NCBI RefSeq assembly: GCF_900243075.1
Contig: NZ_OEZH01000172.1
Location: 1 to 58,883 of the forward strand
Source of the DNA: Clostridioides difficile
GTDB taxonomy: Bacteria; Bacillota; Clostridia; Peptostreptococcales; Peptostreptococcaceae
Length of the DNA: 58,883 nucleotides
Reading direction: 5' to 3'
Positions within the stretch are counted from its first letter, which is position 1; each line of letters begins with the position of its first letter. The position numbers were made by a program, and so were the translations under genes. Of this stretch, positions 1-9,704 are shown in pieces. The notes beneath the pieces are model-generated. The model searched no databases. It worked only from the letters and a program-made list of their open reading frames with translations, and was not told the origin of the DNA.

Positions 1-253
1 TAAACATAAAAAGTGTGCACCTTCCTTTATATAGTGATATTTAATATTTTAATTATCACCACTTTTTAGAAGAATACACACTTTATTTTAAAGACCCTAG
101 AAAAATTATAATATTTGTAGAATATATTACAAATAAATCAAAAACTTCACATAATTTTCATATTAATTATCAATTAAATTCACACACAAGAGTTATCATA
201 TAAACATAGAAGATAGTAAAACTAGCTTAAAAACATAATATAATACCCTATAC

Positions 254-301
254 AAAATAGTGGCAACTCTCCCTCACATCCTCAATTGTTGCCACTATTT
301 T
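254..301 (+). terminator. rho-independent terminator
   Basis: A perfect 14-bp inverted repeat (254-267 with 288-301, arm AAAATAGTGGCAAC) with a 20-nt loop is followed by a T-rich tract. It probably ends a plus-strand gene left of the window. Confidence 0.75.
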
Positions 302-323
302 AATTTTTTGTATAAAACAAAAA

Positions 324-343
324 ACTCCACTATAAAGTGGAGT
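324..343 (-). terminator. terminator of the carboxypeptidase gene
   Basis: ACTCCACT and AGTGGAGT pair across a 4-nt loop. On the minus strand the hairpin is followed by a run of T residues (the AAAACAAAAA at 314-323 on the plus strand), as expected about 30 bp after the stop codon at 374. Confidence 0.75.
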
Positions 344-373
344 CTTCTATAAATCTCATCTAACCTTTAAACA

Positions 374-1603
374 CTAAGCTTTAAAACAAATAGAATTTTT
401 AACCTCAAGCTTTCTATTTATCTTAGCAACCTTAATCTTAATCTTATCCTTCAAAGGAATACATCCTATATTACTTTCACTTTTCACATTAACACTTCCA
501 ACAAACTTACCAGAATCATTATAATATTTTGCAACACCAACAATATCTCCCTTATGAATAGGATAATTCATATTTTTAAACACTATTTTAGGATTGATAT
601 TCTCGTTATTTGAAACAATTCCATACAAATCTTTATCAACCTTAACCGTTATTTTAAAATCATCAATACCATCAACACAAGGAGTCTCTATAATATCACC
701 CTTATGAGCTATCTTTTTAGAATGAAAATTATCTTTACCATACTTCAATAAACTAGCAGAAGAAGAAATTCTATTCTTCTTATTACCATCACCAAGTACA
801 ACACCTATCAATCTATGTTTTCTTTCGTTTTTAGCATCTTTAGGTACCATCATAGAAAATGCAAGACAATATCCAGCATTATCTGTATAACCTGTCTTTA
901 TTCCATCAACGCCAGGTACTGAAACAAGTAGGGGGTTTGTGTTGTAATGTGTAAAATCTTTCTTAGTATCATTATATACTTGCATAGTAGTTATTCTAGT
1001 AACTTGATTTTCATAATGGTCATACATATACTTTCCAAGTGTAACTATATCATGAGCTGTTGATGTATTTTCAATAGGAGGTTCCTTATGCTCTGGGTCA
1101 GTATATATAGGAAGACCATTTGGGTTAAAATAATACGTATCAAGCATTCCAATTTCTTCAGCTTTTTTATTCATCATCTTTACAAAATTCTTTTCGGTTT
1201 TACCAACATGTTTAGCTATAGCTATAGCAGCATCATTTCCAGATACAAGCATAAGACCTTGCATAAGCTCTCCTAAAGATATTTCATCACCATCTTTAAG
1301 TTTACAAGTAGAACCTCCTACTGAAGCTGTAGACTTGTCTATCTTCACCATATCAGTCTCTTTTACTTGATTCTTATCAACTGCTTCTATTGCAAGTAAA
1401 AAGGTCATCATTTTACTTAAACTTGCTAAAGGCATTTTCTCATCACTATTTTTTTCGAATAATATTCTTTTAGTTTCCTGGTCTATAAGTAGTGCTGCTC
1501 TTGAAGAGTTTGGTACTGGTGGAGTATCTGCAAATGCAAATCCAGGAGTTATAAATATAAAAATTAATGCAAGTATTGTTAACTGTTTTATTTTTTCTTT
1601 CAA
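374..1603 (-). CDS. dacF: D-alanyl-D-alanine carboxypeptidase (PBP5/DacF type)
   Basis: Low-molecular-weight penicillin-binding protein that trims the terminal D-Ala from peptidoglycan stem peptides outside the membrane. All three catalytic motifs of the S11 peptidase family are present: SLSK (SxxK), SGN (SxN) and KTG in VDGIKTGYT, followed by a C-terminal beta-rich domain. The N-terminus is a signal peptide ending in GFAFA. A GGAGG ribosome site lies 8 nt before the TTG at 1603, giving MKEKIKQL; an ATG at 1618 overlaps that site and is less likely. The gene is monocistronic, with its own terminator. The symbol is by family resemblance only; paralogues such as dacA cannot be excluded. Confidence 0.88.
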   Translation of the reverse strand: MKEKIKQLTILALIFIFITPGFAFADTPPVPNSSRAALLIDQETKRILFEKNSDEKMPLASLSKMMTFLLAIEAVDKNQVKETDMVKIDKSTASVGGSTCKLKDGDEISLGELMQGLMLVSGNDAAIAIAKHVGKTEKNFVKMMNKKAEEIGMLDTYYFNPNGLPIYTDPEHKEPPIENTSTAHDIVTLGKYMYDHYENQVTRITTMQVYNDTKKDFTHYNTNPLLVSVPGVDGIKTGYTDNAGYCLAFSMMVPKDAKNERKHRLIGVVLGDGNKKNRISSSASLLKYGKDNFHSKKIAHKGDIIETPCVDGIDDFKITVKVDKDLYGIVSNNENINPKIVFKNMNYPIHKGDIVGVAKYYNDSGKFVGSVNVKSESNIGCIPLKDKIKIKVAKINRKLEVKNSICFKA

Positions 1604-1660
1604 AATCTCATCCTCCATTTCATATATTAATTAACAGGCACAAAATAGGTGCTGTAAGTT

Positions 1661-4495
1661 TTATTTATTTAGATATTCATTAATCATATCTATTATATAG
1701 GCAATTTCTTCATCTGGTATCGAAATATTAAAATAAGCTTCTGTTGACTTGAAGGCCTCACGTATTAAATTATAAAGTTCATAATTTTTACTAATTAACG
1801 TAGTAATGTTATTATATGGAAAAGTTGTATTTTTAAAACATCTTTCTATCATAAAAGAGCAATGTAGTATATAACCTAGTTTAAATTTGCTTTTTAAGTC
1901 TTCATCTATTAATTCTATTATTGAAAATAAGGATGAATTGACATAGTTGAATAATTTAACAGAGTCCAAAAGTTCTAAGTTTTGAGACATAAAGTTTATT
2001 ATTAAGCTGTTATATGATAGATTTGTTTCTTTTATATTGGTAATACTATTGGCATTAAATATACCTTCTATTATTTTGTTTAACATATCTAAACCATATC
2101 CATTTAGTAGTTCTTCTATGTGTATAAATGGGGTATTAGCTACATTAAAATCTACACTGCCAACAACTGCCAAAATTTTAGTATTACTAAATTTGTTTCT
2201 ATACATTTTAAAACTCTCTATATTATGAGGAACTAAATTAATACTATATTTATTGATACTTTTAAGTGAAGAATTTATAAAATCTGCTATCTTCATAGCT
2301 GAACCATAACCTGTTATACAAGTCGTTATTATAGCATACTCTCTTGACTTTTCAGGATAATTTATTTCTGTTGAATCAATTGCTGCACGTCCAATATATG
2401 GATTTAAAGAACTTAAAGAATTAGCTAATTCATCCAAAGTCATTTCTGGTAGTGTACTTTTTCTTACTGCTTCTAAAACTATTGGAGTAGACACCATTTC
2501 AATTGAACGAGTTTTAATTTTTGTTTTTTCCGAAATAAGTTCTCCAAAAGCTATAAGAGAGCCCATATCTGTTAAAAGAAGTACACCCTTACCTTCGTCA
2601 CATTCTTTTACCAATTCTATAGCTTTATCAAGTATAGTACTTACCTTTACATCAAGAGGCATGTCAATTGCATTACAGTGGTTTGTACCAAGCAATGAAT
2701 TTGCTACATCACACATACTGCTTGCTGTTGAATTTCCATGAGCAAGTATTATGACCCCTATACTTTCAGATTGATTATTTTGTTCAAGATATGTGCTATT
2801 TAAGAACATAGATATAAATTTTACCTCATCTTTAGGTAAAGATGTTTGTAAGTCATTTTCAATTATACTTAAAACTATTTTAGCTATATTTAAATCTTTC
2901 TCTAAGAAAATTTTATCATTATATAAATTGTACTTAGGATTATATGTGTCTTGATTTATATTTTCTATAAGTGCACTTATATGCATTGAAAGAGCAATAT
3001 AAGTTTGTTTTGTATATTTGTTTCTCGATATTTTTTCAGCCTCTTTTAAAGAATGTTCAACAGCATAGTAAATCTTTGGATTGATTACTTTAAAAATTTC
3101 ATTACTTGTATAATCAGAATGAGTTACTGAAGATATTGAAAGTAATTTTGTAGAGTATTTTTCCATGTAATTTATAAACATGCTTCTTATATCATTTTCC
3201 AGGTAAGGAATCTCTGTAGAATATTTAAACCCATTGTTTTGTACATCTATATTGTATTTAGATAGTTCCTTTGTATATTCAACCTCTAAGTTGTTACCAT
3301 TAAATTCATAAAAAAGCATATAATCAAGTTCTGATAATTTATTTAGATTACCACGATTTTCATTCAATTTTAAAAGACCAGTATAGATGTAATCAGGAAC
3401 AAGAGACAAATCTATTTCTATATTATCTTTAAGCCCAGTCTTGTAATTTAAAAAGGCTCTTGCACTCATAAGTTGTATGTCAGATTTAAGTTGACCTATG
3501 TTACCAAAACAATCATAAAGGAGTAATGATTTAATTACATCTTTGTGAACTCTTATCGTTGCATTGGTGTATTTTGACTCTATAATAAAGAAGTATTTAA
3601 TAAGAGATAATCTTTCTTTTAAGGACCTATCCTGTAAAGCAGGTAGGTTAATTGTAACAGGTATTCTTCTTAAAAAAGTCCCAAGTAGGGAAGAATGTAT
3701 ATCTTCTGTTGTGGCACACACAATAAAAACAGTAGCTTTGTGTACAATATCGGATTCTCCTAATCGTCTGTATATGCCTTTGTCCATCAAAAGAAAAAGC
3801 ATCTCTTGACCTTCTGGTGGTAATCTGTGTATTTCATCTAAGAATAATATACCTCCATCAGCCTGTGTAACTATCCCGAATTTATCTTTATTAGCACCAG
3901 TAAAAGAACCTTTAACATAACCAAATAAATTACTTAATAGTAGATTAGCATTTTCTGCATATTCAGCACAGTTAAATACTACGAATTTACTTTTAGAGGA
4001 AAAGACTCCACTTTCTACAGCATATTTATACATTGTTTCTGCAAATGTACTTTTTCCAACACCAGTAGGTCCTATGAGTAATGTATTAAGACCTTTTGGA
4101 GGGTAGAGTATAGCAGATTTAGCTTTTTCTATAGCTAGCTTAAGACTAGAATCATGTCCAAGTAATGTTGAAAAAATATCTTCTGAGGCATTTTTTCTTG
4201 ATTTAAATAGTTCATTACAATTGCTTATAGAAAATTCAGATCTGTTTAAAGTACGACCAATTAAATTTTCAATAACACCAGCATGTAAAAATAAAATGGG
4301 TTTGCCAGGTATTTTTATAACTTCTTTCTCATTGTATAGGTTATTTAATTCTTTACTGGTATTACTTCTATCAAGAGATGAATGGTTAGCAATTTCTATA
4401 GTAGTGAATCCTGCTTTCTCTGATTGAAGGTCTTTTAAAGTTATATTTTCACATAATTTATGTAGTGATAATAGAACTTTATCTTTTCTTAGCAT
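1661..4495 (-). CDS. LevR-type sigma-54-dependent activator with PTS-regulatory domains
   Basis: Bacterial enhancer-binding protein of 944 residues. Order: an N-terminal winged-helix DNA-binding region (about 1-70); an AAA+ sigma-54 interaction module with Walker A GPTGVGKS near residue 145, the sigma-54 contact loop GSFTGA, and Walker B ILFLDEIH; a first PRD around 470-570; a mannose-type EIIA-like domain beginning GVIILAHGNS, with a candidate phospho-histidine; and a C-terminal PRD (about 840-944). In this family PTS phosphorylation of histidines tunes activity according to sugar availability. Normally a PTS operon lies next door, but none is visible here, so its target is unknown. The start has a good GGAG site 8 nt upstream. 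Confidence 0.9.
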   Translation of the reverse strand: MLRKDKVLLSLHKLCENITLKDLQSEKAGFTTIEIANHSSLDRSNTSKELNNLYNEKEVIKIPGKPILFLHAGVIENLIGRTLNRSEFSISNCNELFKSRKNASEDIFSTLLGHDSSLKLAIEKAKSAILYPPKGLNTLLIGPTGVGKSTFAETMYKYAVESGVFSSKSKFVVFNCAEYAENANLLLSNLFGYVKGSFTGANKDKFGIVTQADGGILFLDEIHRLPPEGQEMLFLLMDKGIYRRLGESDIVHKATVFIVCATTEDIHSSLLGTFLRRIPVTINLPALQDRSLKERLSLIKYFFIIESKYTNATIRVHKDVIKSLLLYDCFGNIGQLKSDIQLMSARAFLNYKTGLKDNIEIDLSLVPDYIYTGLLKLNENRGNLNKLSELDYMLFYEFNGNNLEVEYTKELSKYNIDVQNNGFKYSTEIPYLENDIRSMFINYMEKYSTKLLSISSVTHSDYTSNEIFKVINPKIYYAVEHSLKEAEKISRNKYTKQTYIALSMHISALIENINQDTYNPKYNLYNDKIFLEKDLNIAKIVLSIIENDLQTSLPKDEVKFISMFLNSTYLEQNNQSESIGVIILAHGNSTASSMCDVANSLLGTNHCNAIDMPLDVKVSTILDKAIELVKECDEGKGVLLLTDMGSLIAFGELISEKTKIKTRSIEMVSTPIVLEAVRKSTLPEMTLDELANSLSSLNPYIGRAAIDSTEINYPEKSREYAIITTCITGYGSAMKIADFINSSLKSINKYSINLVPHNIESFKMYRNKFSNTKILAVVGSVDFNVANTPFIHIEELLNGYGLDMLNKIIEGIFNANSITNIKETNLSYNSLIINFMSQNLELLDSVKLFNYVNSSLFSIIELIDEDLKSKFKLGYILHCSFMIERCFKNTTFPYNNITTLISKNYELYNLIREAFKSTEAYFNISIPDEEIAYIIDMINEYLNK

Positions 4496-5173
4496 ATACT
4501 GTCTCCTTTCTTTATATTTAAGTTATATTAAATATATTATAATATATCTTCAGTATTAAAATAAGGTTTATAGTGGATATTTTGTATTTTACTTTTTAAT
4601 ATGTTGTTTTGTGTAATGTATGGTGTTAAAATAAGAGTTACATTATATTAGATATAGATTTTTATGAATTTAAGTAGGGTATTATGTTGTTATACAAAGA
4701 AATATAAGTTTTTTAATATGTTTCAATATATGTAGTATCATTTATTAATGTATAATTGATATATATTAAGAGAAATAAAAGTGGATAATAAAGTTGTGTA
4801 CAGCTTAAATATATACTTTTACACACATTTATAATTATCTTCTATATTGTAAAATAATATTTTGTGTTGTAAAGATTTAGGTATTAAGTTGCTGTAAAGA
4901 TTAGAAATCAAAAAACGAGAAATATAGATAATTTTATTAGAATAAAATGCTGTACAATTTAAAAGGTTATATAAATGGTTGAAAGTGTTTGTAAAATATT
5001 AATTCAGCCATTTTATGGTGTAAATAACTTTAAAATTTAGTTTTGACAAGCATAAAAAACAAGTTTTTTCATAAAATGTAAATATTGGATATTGTTTATT
5101 TAAAATAGTTTAAATAAACAATATCTTGTAATAAAATATGAATAACACTATAAAAGAATGGGAGATATGTTTT
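4496..5173. other. long AT-rich intergenic region
   Basis: About 640 bp separate the minus-strand sigma-54 activator from the plus-strand exporter gene. I see no coding potential and no sigma-54 promoter motif. The one clear structure is the perfect 17-bp inverted repeat at 5088-5125, listed separately. Confidence 0.5.
5088..5125. promoter_or_regulatory. perfect 17-bp inverted repeat upstream of the exporter gene
   Basis: GATATTGTTTATTTAAA (5088-5104) is repeated in perfect inverse at 5109-5125 across a 4-nt spacer. It lies 12 bp before the ATG at 5138 and 48 bp before the likelier GTG start at 5174. There is no following T-run to make it a standard terminator. It could be an operator or a 5'-UTR hairpin controlling the exporter operon. 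Confidence 0.5.
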
Positions 5174-5935
5174 GTGGATATAGATAGAATTTTAAACTTT
5201 TCCTCAAACGCAGGTAAAGCCATGTTGCAAAGCGGAGGAGAAACTTATAGAGTTGAAGAAACGATAACTAGAATATGTCAATCTTTTGGAATAGACCATG
5301 TAGACGTATTTGCGACTCCGACAGCTGTAATGGCATCTGTGTTTGTAGATGGGAAATTACATTCAGCAATTAAAAGAATAAGCTCAAGGAGAGTAGACCT
5401 AAACTTGGTTCATGAGGTTAATTCATTATCAAGAGCAATAAGTATAAACAATCTAGATATTGAATTATGTGAGAAAATTTTAGATGAGATAAGTGAAGAT
5501 AACTATTACTCAGATTTAATAACAATATTTTTTGCAGGTATTGCAGCAGCGACTTTTTCGATATTATTTGGAGGAAATATAGAAGAGTTTATAGCTGCAT
5601 TTACTGTGGGAATTCTGACTAAGTTTGTTACTATGTACTTAAGTAAATCCTCCCTCAATGATTTTTTTGTAAATGCAATAGGAGCAGTTATTATAGCTTT
5701 TTGTTCAATTGTAATTTTGAAGCTCGGATTTATAAAGACACTAGACCATCTAATAGCAGGAGCAATAATGCTCTTAGTTCCTGGACTCGCTTTGACTAAT
5801 GCACTAAGAGATTTATTGGATGGACAATTAATTTCTGGTCTTGCAAAATTAGCAGAAGTATTTTTTATAGGTGTGTCTATAGCAGTAGGAATGTTCTTGG
5901 TACTTGGATTGTACTTCAAATTAGGGGGGATATAA
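5174..5935 (+). CDS. threonine/serine exporter, N-terminal subunit (ThrE/DUF1212)
   Basis: First half of a split ThrE-type amino acid exporter. The soluble N-terminal part (SGGETYRVEETI, then DVFATPTAVMASV) is the hallmark of the DUF1212 domain, followed by about five membrane helices from residue 120 on. The neighbouring gene supplies the DUF3815 half, starting directly after this stop. I chose the GTG at 5174 because GGGAG lies 9 nt upstream; the ATG at 5138 has no ribosome site. The predicted 253 residues fit the family. Substrate is inferred from the family only. Confidence 0.82.
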   Translation: MDIDRILNFSSNAGKAMLQSGGETYRVEETITRICQSFGIDHVDVFATPTAVMASVFVDGKLHSAIKRISSRRVDLNLVHEVNSLSRAISINNLDIELCEKILDEISEDNYYSDLITIFFAGIAAATFSILFGGNIEEFIAAFTVGILTKFVTMYLSKSSLNDFFVNAIGAVIIAFCSIVILKLGFIKTLDHLIAGAIMLLVPGLALTNALRDLLDGQLISGLAKLAEVFFIGVSIAVGMFLVLGLYFKLGGI

Positions 5936-6430
5936 ATGCATTTGTTTATAGAAGTAATAGCAGCTTTTTTTACAGCCTTAAGCTTTGGAGTGCTATTTAA
6001 TATGAAAGGAAAGAATTTAATACTGTCAGGTATAGGTGGAAGTATAGCTTGGTTTTCATATAAATTTTGCTTAAATATAGGAGTAACAGAAAATCTATGT
6101 TTTTTTATAGCTACAGTTTGTTTTGCAATATATTGTGAGTTATGTGCCAGAATTTATATGACTCCAGCGACTACATTAAGTGTTTGTTGTTTGATAATAT
6201 TAGTACCTGGTTATGGAATATATAATACTATGTACTCTGTATTAACTAATAATTATATCAAAGCAGTAGAGTATGGTGTGAGTACATTATCATGTGCAAG
6301 TTCAATTGCATTAGGATTGGTATTTATAACTACTGTATTTAGAAAAGTCAACTTATATGGAGTGATTACAAAAATAAAAGAAAATGAAAAATATAAAAAG
6401 AGTATAAATAAAATTAAATCGCAAAAATAG
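5936..6430 (+). CDS. threonine/serine exporter, C-terminal subunit (ThrE/DUF3815)
   Basis: Small integral membrane protein of 164 residues with about four or five hydrophobic helices and a lysine-rich cytoplasmic tail. It matches the DUF3815 half of ThrE-type exporters, and its position directly after the DUF1212 gene, with no gap, supports a two-subunit transporter. A ribosome site (GGGGG) lies inside the end of the upstream gene, suggesting translational coupling. Confidence 0.82.
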   Translation: MHLFIEVIAAFFTALSFGVLFNMKGKNLILSGIGGSIAWFSYKFCLNIGVTENLCFFIATVCFAIYCELCARIYMTPATTLSVCCLIILVPGYGIYNTMYSVLTNNYIKAVEYGVSTLSCASSIALGLVFITTVFRKVNLYGVITKIKENEKYKKSINKIKSQK

Positions 6431-6478
6431 AAAAAATTGACTTTTAGATAAAAGGATGATAATATAATAACATAAAAT

Positions 6479-6518
6479 AGAATAAGAGTATCCAAATTAA
6501 AGAAGATATTCTTATTCT
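6479..6518 (+). terminator. terminator after the exporter operon
   Basis: A 14-bp stem (6479-6492 with 6505-6518, one G-T pair) is followed, after a short gap, by a T-rich stretch at 6528-6538. Confidence 0.55.
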
Positions 6519-6544
6519 ATAAACGTAATTTTTTTTATTTCAAA

Positions 6545-6589
6545 AAACTGACAACTTGCATTGCAGGTGTAAGTTTTAGTACTCAGTTT
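6545..6589 (+). ncRNA. structured leader upstream of the Gate-domain gene
   Basis: AAACTGA (6545-6551) pairs perfectly with TCAGTTT (6583-6589) and encloses a second hairpin, ACTTGCA (6554-6560) with TGTAAGT (6568-6574, one wobble pair). A pair of near-identical 9-mers, TTTGCACCA and TTTGTACCA, follows at 6587-6610. It matches no riboswitch consensus I can recall and has no T-run after the outer stem. It is a candidate cis-acting leader only. Confidence 0.35.
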
Positions 6590-6654
6590 GCACCAAAAAA
6601 TTTGTACCAATGTTAGGAACCTTAATTTAAAATTAAAAGGGGGAAGATTTCAAG

Positions 6655-7833
6655 ATGGAAAAGCTGTCGGATAAGAGAAGAGTCAAGGCAGTAAGTATGG
6701 AAACCTTCGTATTTATTGTACTATTGGCAGTAGGATTTGGATATGTAGGAAGCATCATGGGTGCAGGAATGATGTTTAAAGTAATAATGAGCACAGCGCA
6801 TGCGCTTTTATTAGACACAGTATTTTTAATAATGGCGATGGCAGTTCTTGCAGGTGCACTTAGTGCATTGCTTTCAGAATTTGGAGTAATATCTTTAGTT
6901 AATAAGATATTTAAGGGTCTTATGAGACCTATATGGGGCTTACCTGGTGCTAGTATAGCAGGAGTAGTTGCAACATATTTATCTGATAATCCAGCTATTA
7001 TACCATTTGCTAAAGACAAAACATTTACACAATATTTTAAGAAGTATCAAGTACCTGCTCTATGTAATTTAGGAACAGCCTTTGGTATGGGACTTATTGT
7101 AACAACTTTTATGATAGCTCAAGGTAAAGAATATGTACTACCAGCTATAATAGGTAATGTTGGGGCAATAATAGGTAGTATTATTAGTGTTAGAATTATG
7201 TTGACTTTTACTAAAAAGTATTATAATTATGACCCTAAAAATGATACTGAAAAGCAAGTAAATGATAAAGGTGCAAAGATTGAAGAGTTTAGAGAAATAA
7301 GAGATGGTAATGTATTCCAAAGAGCATTGGATGCTATACTTGAAGGTGGTAAGTTAGGTGTTGAAATGGGTATGGCTATAATACCAGGAGTTTTAGTAGT
7401 TTGTACATTAGTTATGTTATTAACTTTTGGACCATCTACAGACCCTGCTACAGGTCAAGCTGTTTACACAGGAGCTGCATATGAAGGTATAAAATTATTA
7501 CCTGCTATTGGTGATAAAATTAGCTTTATAATAGAGCCATTATTTGGATTCACATCACCAGAAGCAATAGCATTCCCTGTAACTGCATTAGGTGCTGTTG
7601 GAGCAGCAATATCTTTAGTACCAGAATTTATAAAATCAGGTGCTATAACTCCTAATGATATAGCAGTATTTACAGCAATGGGTATGTGTTGGAGTGGATA
7701 TCTAAGTACACACATAGGGATGATGGATGCTTTAGAGGCAAGACCATTAGCTGGTAAAGCTATACTTTCACATACAATAGGTGGTTTATGTGCAGGTATA
7801 TGTGCCCACTTTATATTTATGCTTGTTGGATAA
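6655..7833 (+). CDS. membrane protein with nucleoside-recognition (Gate) domains
   Basis: Integral membrane protein of 392 residues with about eight helices. Paired Gate-type regions are recognisable (MAVLAGALSALLSEFG near residue 65 and the GFTSPEAIAFPVTALG segment near 300). Proteins of this class are often called nucleoside transporters or spore-maturation-like proteins, but the substrate is unproven. The internal loop (about 185-220) is charged and cytoplasmic. GGGGG lies 10 nt before the ATG. It stands alone between two terminators, with a possible structured leader upstream. Confidence 0.75.
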   Translation: MEKLSDKRRVKAVSMETFVFIVLLAVGFGYVGSIMGAGMMFKVIMSTAHALLLDTVFLIMAMAVLAGALSALLSEFGVISLVNKIFKGLMRPIWGLPGASIAGVVATYLSDNPAIIPFAKDKTFTQYFKKYQVPALCNLGTAFGMGLIVTTFMIAQGKEYVLPAIIGNVGAIIGSIISVRIMLTFTKKYYNYDPKNDTEKQVNDKGAKIEEFREIRDGNVFQRALDAILEGGKLGVEMGMAIIPGVLVVCTLVMLLTFGPSTDPATGQAVYTGAAYEGIKLLPAIGDKISFIIEPLFGFTSPEAIAFPVTALGAVGAAISLVPEFIKSGAITPNDIAVFTAMGMCWSGYLSTHIGMMDALEARPLAGKAILSHTIGGLCAGICAHFIFMLVG

Positions 7834-7935
7834 AAATATTCTACAAATCAAATATTAAGATATTATAATTTATAAAATTGAATAAAACTAATGATTTAAG
7901 TATGTAAAAATTAAATTAGTAATTTAAATATATAG

Positions 7936-7983
7936 AGGTGCTGTTTTGAAATAGAGATTTATTTTCATTTTAAGACAGCACCT
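7936..7983 (+). terminator. terminator after the Gate-domain gene
   Basis: AGGTGCTGTTTT (7936-7947) pairs with AAGACAGCACCT (7972-7983) with one mismatch, followed by TTTT. Confidence 0.7.
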
Positions 7984-8096
7984 TTTAGTAATTTAAGTAC
8001 ATTAATTAAATGTATTGATTGAATTTATTATGATAAAATTGTATTATATACAATAGAGCCAATTTAAACAGTAACAATAAGGAGGAATTGTAGTAA

Positions 8097-9704
8097 ATGA
8101 AAAAGGAACGACTACAACATGAAGACTTAAAAGAGTACGATTATGACGAAGATGACTATCTCAGTAGAAGAGTAATTATTAAGGACTTCATAAAAACTAT
8201 ATTGGTTATGATGGTTGCTACTGGAATATCAGTAGTTTTTGAAAAAGTAGGTTTTAATGAATCTAATATTATACTAGTATACATATTAGGTGTACTATTT
8301 GCTACAAGCATAACATATGGGTATTTTTTTGGAATACTTTCTTCAGTAATAGGAGTGCTATCATTTAACTTTTTCTTTACACACCCATTATATACTTTTT
8401 TAGCTTATAGAAAAGATTATCCTATGACTTTTTGTATTATGCTTATGGCAGCGATTATAACAAGTACCCTAACTTCTAGGATAAAAAGAGAAGTAAGACT
8501 TTCTCATAAAAGAGAAAAGATGATAAGACTACTTTATGAGAATAACAAAACGTTACTTAAAGCAAAAAATAAAAATCAAATTATTGAATTTTGTGGGTCT
8601 AATTTAGTAAATATATTAAATAGAACTGTTATAGTTACCATTGCAGATGGTAATAATAATCTAGGTAAGCCAAGTATTTATATTTGTAATAATGATGGAA
8701 GTGAGAATATATTCCATTCAGTATTAGAAAAGGAAGCTATAAAAGAAGCTTTTAGGACAGGTAATCCAGTTGGAATTGGGACAAAATATTGTAAAAATAG
8801 CAGTGCATATTACTTTCCTATAAAAGGGCAAGAATCAAATGTTCTTGGTGTTATAGGTATTGCATGTTTTAAAATAGATATTATTACAGAAAATGAAAAG
8901 ATACTATTAGAAGCAGTTTCGACACAGGTTGCGTTGGCAATTGATAGAGAAAATTTATTTGAAAAGAATAAAAAAGCAAATCTCGAGGCAGAGAGGGAAC
9001 GTTTAAGAGGAAACTTGCTTAGATCAATTTCTCATGACTTAAGAACTCCACTTACAAGTATATTGGGGTCATCTTCAACTATGCTTGAAAATGATGATGT
9101 AATAGATAAAGAAACTAGAGTAGAATTATTGAAAAATATATATGAAGATACGAGTTGGTTAACTCATTCTGTTGAGAATATACTTAGTATGACCAGAATA
9201 GATGAAGGAAAATTGGATATTGAAAAACGACCAGAGGTTGTTGATGAAATAATAGCTGAATCCATATTAAGAGTCAAAAAATTTGCCAATAGCAGAGATA
9301 TACAAACTAATATTCCAGATGAGATAATAATAGTTCATGTAGATGTATTATTAATAGAGCAAGTTTTAGTAAACTTAATTGATAATGCTATAAGGCATAC
9401 ACCTAAGAATTCTAATATAGAATTAACTGTAAGAAAAGAATCAAAGCAAGTACTATTTGAAGTTTCAGATAATGGAAAAGGAATACCAAATGAAGATATC
9501 AATAATATATTTAATAGATTTTATACTAAGAATAAGTCTAGAAATCTTGAAAGAAGAGGTATTGGTCTTGGATTAGAGATATGTAAATCTATAGTAGAAG
9601 CTCATGGTGGAGAAATTGTCGCCTTTAATAATCCTTCTGGAGGAGCTACATTTAGATTTAGTATACCTATATATGAGGAGGAGGCGAAAGACGAGTGGAA
9701 ATAA
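8097..9704 (+). CDS. KdpD-like membrane sensor histidine kinase lacking the KdpD N-terminal domain
   Basis: 535 residues. Four closely spaced membrane helices (about 28-130) form a DUF4118 domain as in KdpD, followed by a GAF-like region (about 150-290), a HisKA domain with phospho-acceptor SHDLRTPL near residue 315, and a HATPase_c domain with N, G1 and G2 boxes (NLIDNAIRHT, VSDNGKGIP, RRGIGLGLEICKSIV). The KdpD/Usp N-terminal input domains are absent and no kdpFABC operon is nearby, so a role in potassium control should not be assumed. The stop overlaps the response regulator start by 10 bp, so the two form one operon. Confidence 0.88.
   Translation: MKKERLQHEDLKEYDYDEDDYLSRRVIIKDFIKTILVMMVATGISVVFEKVGFNESNIILVYILGVLFATSITYGYFFGILSSVIGVLSFNFFFTHPLYTFLAYRKDYPMTFCIMLMAAIITSTLTSRIKREVRLSHKREKMIRLLYENNKTLLKAKNKNQIIEFCGSNLVNILNRTVIVTIADGNNNLGKPSIYICNNDGSENIFHSVLEKEAIKEAFRTGNPVGIGTKYCKNSSAYYFPIKGQESNVLGVIGIACFKIDIITENEKILLEAVSTQVALAIDRENLFEKNKKANLEAERERLRGNLLRSISHDLRTPLTSILGSSSTMLENDDVIDKETRVELLKNIYEDTSWLTHSVENILSMTRIDEGKLDIEKRPEVVDEIIAESILRVKKFANSRDIQTNIPDEIIIVHVDVLLIEQVLVNLIDNAIRHTPKNSNIELTVRKESKQVLFEVSDNGKGIPNEDINNIFNRFYTKNKSRNLERRGIGLGLEICKSIVEAHGGEIVAFNNPSGGATFRFSIPIYEEEAKDEWK

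Larger units (their letters stand above)
1..373. other. intergenic region with three hairpins
   Basis: No gene is visible here. An AAAGTGTG/CACACTTT inverted repeat (10-17 with 77-84), a strong terminator hairpin at 254-301 and a shorter one at 324-343 account for most of the structure. The rest is AT-rich. The region lies between an unseen upstream gene and the carboxypeptidase that ends at 374. Confidence 0.6.
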
